Positions 31,451 through 33,513 of a stretch of 33,513 bases of DNA are shown piece by piece. Under the pieces are notes generated by a model. That model had not been told where the DNA came from and searched no databases. It saw only the letters and a program-made list of their open reading frames with translations. Made by a program: the position numbers and the translations under genes. How positions within the stretch are numbered: the stretch's first letter is position 1; each line of letters starts with the position of its first letter. Source of the stretch: Novosphingobium sp. (GTDB lineage Bacteria > Pseudomonadota > Alphaproteobacteria > Sphingomonadales > Sphingomonadaceae); contig NZ_JAIXPP010000084.1 in NCBI RefSeq assembly GCF_027486195.1, positions 1 to 33,513 on the forward strand. The letters run 5' to 3'.

Positions 31451-33408
31451 GTCAGGCTGAAATCCTCTGGCTTGAAGTTCTTGGTCATCTTCCAGTAGTC
31501 GACCAGCCGATAGGGCAGAAGCGCAAAGACGCGGCCAGCATCGTTGCGATACCAGTTGGTGAGGCCCTTGTGGGTCCAGACCATGCGGGCATGCCGCTCA
31601 TCGACATCGGCGACATAGGCATCGTGCGCTTCCGGCTTCACATCGATGGCCTTGGCGCCGGTCTCCATCACCTCACGCAACGCGGTGAGGATCAGGCGCA
31701 TCTGGCATTCGGTAATGAAGATGACGTTGCCGCCATGCGCGAGGCCGGTATTGGGGCCCATCAGCATGAAGAAGTTGGGGAAGCCCGGCACCATCGTGCC
31801 GATATAGGCAGTCGCATCGTCGGGCCCCCAGATGGCGTGCAGATCGCGCCCGCCCTCGCCAGTGATCGTCATGGGCGCGAGCATCTTGCTGGCCTGGAAC
31901 CCCGTCGCATAGACGATCACATCGGCCTCGATCAGCGTGCCATCGGCCATGACCACGCCTTCGGGCACGATCTTCGCGGGTACCCCCGTCACCAGATCGA
32001 CATTGGGCCGCAGCAGCATGTCGTACCAGTTGTTGTCGACGAGGATGCGCTTGCCATAGGGCGGATAACTCGGCGTGCATTTGGCGATCAGGTCCTCGCG
32101 GCCCGCCAGCTTGCCGCGCAGATAGCGCTCCATGAACTGGCGGTGCCGCGCATTGACCTGGTTGATCGACTTGCCGCCGTCGTCCCACGCCGGATCGACC
32201 TGCAACGAGGCGTGGAGGCCATCGGCAAAGGCCCAGAATAGCTGGAAGCGGTACCACCGCGCGAAGAAGGGCACGTGGGCGAGCACCCACTTCATCCCTT
32301 CGGACACTTCGGCGAAGTAGTTCGGATTGGGCACGACCCAGTGCGGCGAACGCTGCAGGATGGTGAGCTTTGCCACATCGGGCGCGATCGTCGGGCCGAC
32401 CTGCTGGCCCGATGCGCCGGTGCCGATCATCACCACGCGCTTGCCCTTGAGGTCCAGCCCCTCCTGCCACTGCGCGGTGTGGAGCGCTGTGCCCGCGAAG
32501 CTGTCGCGCCCCTCGATCTCAGGCAGCTTGGGCCGGTTGAGCACGCCGACCGCCGAGATCACCGCGCGCGCCTTGATGTGGCTCACCACGCCGGATGCAT
32601 CGCGCGTTGCCACGTCCCAGGTGCCGGTCGCGGCGTCATAGGTCGCGGCGCTCACTTCGGTTTCGAAGCGGATATGCTCGCGGATACCGTACTTGTCGGT
32701 CGCGCGCTCGAAATAGGTCCACAGCTCGTCGCGCTTGGCGAAGAAGTGCGACCATTCGTGGTTCAGTTCGAACGAGTAGGAATAGAAGTGGTTGGGGGTA
32801 TCGACCCCGCAACCCGGATAGAAATTCTCGTACCAGCTGCCGCCGACCGCCGCGTTCTTCTCGATCAGCGTGTAGGGAATGCCCGCCTGCCCCAGCCGGA
32901 TCGCGGCGCACACGCCAGACATGCCAGCGCCGATTATCACCACCGGGAAGCTTTCGAGCGCGGCGGGCGCAGGGCGTTTGCGCCAGATCAGCCCGCGCGG
33001 ATCGGGCTGGGCGGCTTCCAGATCCTCGCGCATCATCGCGGTATAGTCCGCGCTCACGTGCTCACCCACGGCGGTGGACAGCATGTCCTGCAGGAAATCG
33101 CCTTCGGGCAGCGGCGGCAGCGGATCGCCGGTGCGCGCGTAATCGAGCAGCGTCGCCTCGAGCCGCTCGCGGATTTCCGCACGCAAGTCCTCGGGCATCG
33201 TCTCGTGGTAATTCATCGGCCCGGTGATGTGCGGCCGCGCGCGATCAAGCAGGCCGTGATCGCCCGTCAGCTGCACCAGCACGAGCATCAGCGTGGCAGC
33301 GTCGGCTTCTGCCAGAGCGGCGCGCAGGGCAGCAGGATCGGCAGCGAGCGCGGCCAGATCGACCGGGTCTCCGGCCGGGGCCAGGCTTTCCAATTTCAGC
33401 GTGGTCAA
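31447..33408 (-). CDS. Baeyer-Villiger monooxygenase, HAPMO-like
   Basis: About 653 residues. An N-terminal extension of some 145 residues, unusual in short BVMOs but present in 4-hydroxyacetophenone monooxygenase, precedes the FAD motif VVIIGAGMSGVCAAIRLG. The fingerprint FAGTALHTAQWQ fits FxGxxxHxxxW with Gln replacing the usual Pro or Asp. The NADPH motif MIGTGASGQQ follows. It inserts oxygen next to a ketone to give an ester or lactone; the ketone is unknown. The TTG at 33408 is chosen because AGGGAGAG lies just upstream; a GTG at 33429 is an alternative. It is followed by an overlapping esterase gene, which fits such a pathway. Confidence 0.9.
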   Translation of the reverse strand: MTTLKLESLAPAGDPVDLAALAADPAALRAALAEADAATLMLVLVQLTGDHGLLDRARPHITGPMNYHETMPEDLRAEIRERLEATLLDYARTGDPLPPLPEGDFLQDMLSTAVGEHVSADYTAMMREDLEAAQPDPRGLIWRKRPAPAALESFPVVIIGAGMSGVCAAIRLGQAGIPYTLIEKNAAVGGSWYENFYPGCGVDTPNHFYSYSFELNHEWSHFFAKRDELWTYFERATDKYGIREHIRFETEVSAATYDAATGTWDVATRDASGVVSHIKARAVISAVGVLNRPKLPEIEGRDSFAGTALHTAQWQEGLDLKGKRVVMIGTGASGQQVGPTIAPDVAKLTILQRSPHWVVPNPNYFAEVSEGMKWVLAHVPFFARWYRFQLFWAFADGLHASLQVDPAWDDGGKSINQVNARHRQFMERYLRGKLAGREDLIAKCTPSYPPYGKRILVDNNWYDMLLRPNVDLVTGVPAKIVPEGVVMADGTLIEADVIVYATGFQASKMLAPMTITGEGGRDLHAIWGPDDATAYIGTMVPGFPNFFMLMGPNTGLAHGGNVIFITECQMRLILTALREVMETGAKAIDVKPEAHDAYVADVDERHARMVWTHKGLTNWYRNDAGRVFALLPYRLVDYWKMTKNFKPEDFSLT

Positions 33409-33453
33409 GCCACTCTCCCTGATTATCACTTGCCATCTACCTAGCGGAACAGG

Positions 33454-33493
33454 TATCTACGCACCAGTAGATAAAAAAGGTACGCAGTTTCAA
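33454..33493 (-). promoter_or_regulatory. Promoter and palindromic operator of the BVMO operon
   Basis: On the minus strand, TTGAAA (33493 to 33488), a 16-base spacer and TCTACT (33471 to 33466) make a plausible sigma-70-type promoter. The perfect palindrome TATCTAC-N6-GTAGATA (33454-33473) overlaps the -10 box, and ATCTAC recurs at 33435-33440, as in a repressor-controlled promoter. The regulator gene is not within this window. Confidence 0.55.
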
Positions 33494-33513
33494 TACTGCG
33501 GGGGATGAGGGGA

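Noticed and set aside
1..33513. tRNA, rRNA, CRISPR array, transposase or phage genes
   Set aside because: Looked for on both strands by eye; none had recognisable sequence. The only mobile-looking DNA is the short palindromic repeats listed.

Overview
This is GC-rich DNA with tight gene packing, many ATGA/TGATG stop-start overlaps, an UrcA-family protein, a NodT/OprM-type efflux outer-membrane lipoprotein and several short palindromic intergenic repeats. Together these suggest an alphaproteobacterium of the Sphingomonadales, most likely Novosphingobium or a close relative. The genus is inferred from gene content and style; no 16S or tRNA gene is visible.

Left part (1-12051). The window opens in the 3' end of ATP-dependent PEP carboxykinase, closed by a perfect terminator. 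Next are a small conserved hypothetical gene, a Tat-exported SpdH-like flavoprotein and a J-domain protein that diverges from bolA. bolA starts a + strand run of Nudix hydrolase, pirin, SDR and an Asp-nucleophile alpha/beta hydrolase. A minus-strand block follows (GNAT, exported HD-domain protein, DUF2332-type protein), then the hisG-hisD-nusB operon.

Middle (12052-20300). Two long perfect inverted repeats separate nusB from a convergent formaldehyde-detoxification pair (glyoxalase-fold protein and S-formylglutathione hydrolase). A TetR regulator diverges from a three-gene tripartite drug-efflux operon (OprM/NodT, EmrA-like, EmrB-like), with two matching operator-like sites between them. After an AT-rich intergenic region come a secreted protein with 35 consecutive prolines, the deletion remnant of an UrcA gene and an intact UrcA gene. 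The last three each have a strong hairpin behind them.

Right part (20358-33513). The most interesting locus is a six-gene, fully overlapping + strand operon (20440-27723). It encodes a carotenoid-desaturase-like flavoprotein, a phasin-like helical plus beta-domain protein of unknown function, a trans-polyprenyl diphosphate synthase, a saccharopine-dehydrogenase-like reductase and two paralogous acetoacetate-decarboxylase-fold proteins. One paralog keeps the candidate Schiff-base lysine and the other has lost it. A large winged-helix/BTAD/TolB-like/TPR regulator faces the operon from downstream. I read it as an uncharacterised isoprenoid tailoring pathway; that is inference from families and operon structure. 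Its first gene seems to lack a good canonical start: the best Shine-Dalgarno signals lead to a 16-codon leader ORF whose stop overlaps a CTG codon. The window ends with a minus-strand operon pairing a HAPMO-like Baeyer-Villiger monooxygenase with a beta-lactamase-fold esterase, which fits ketone to ester to alcohol plus acid breakdown.
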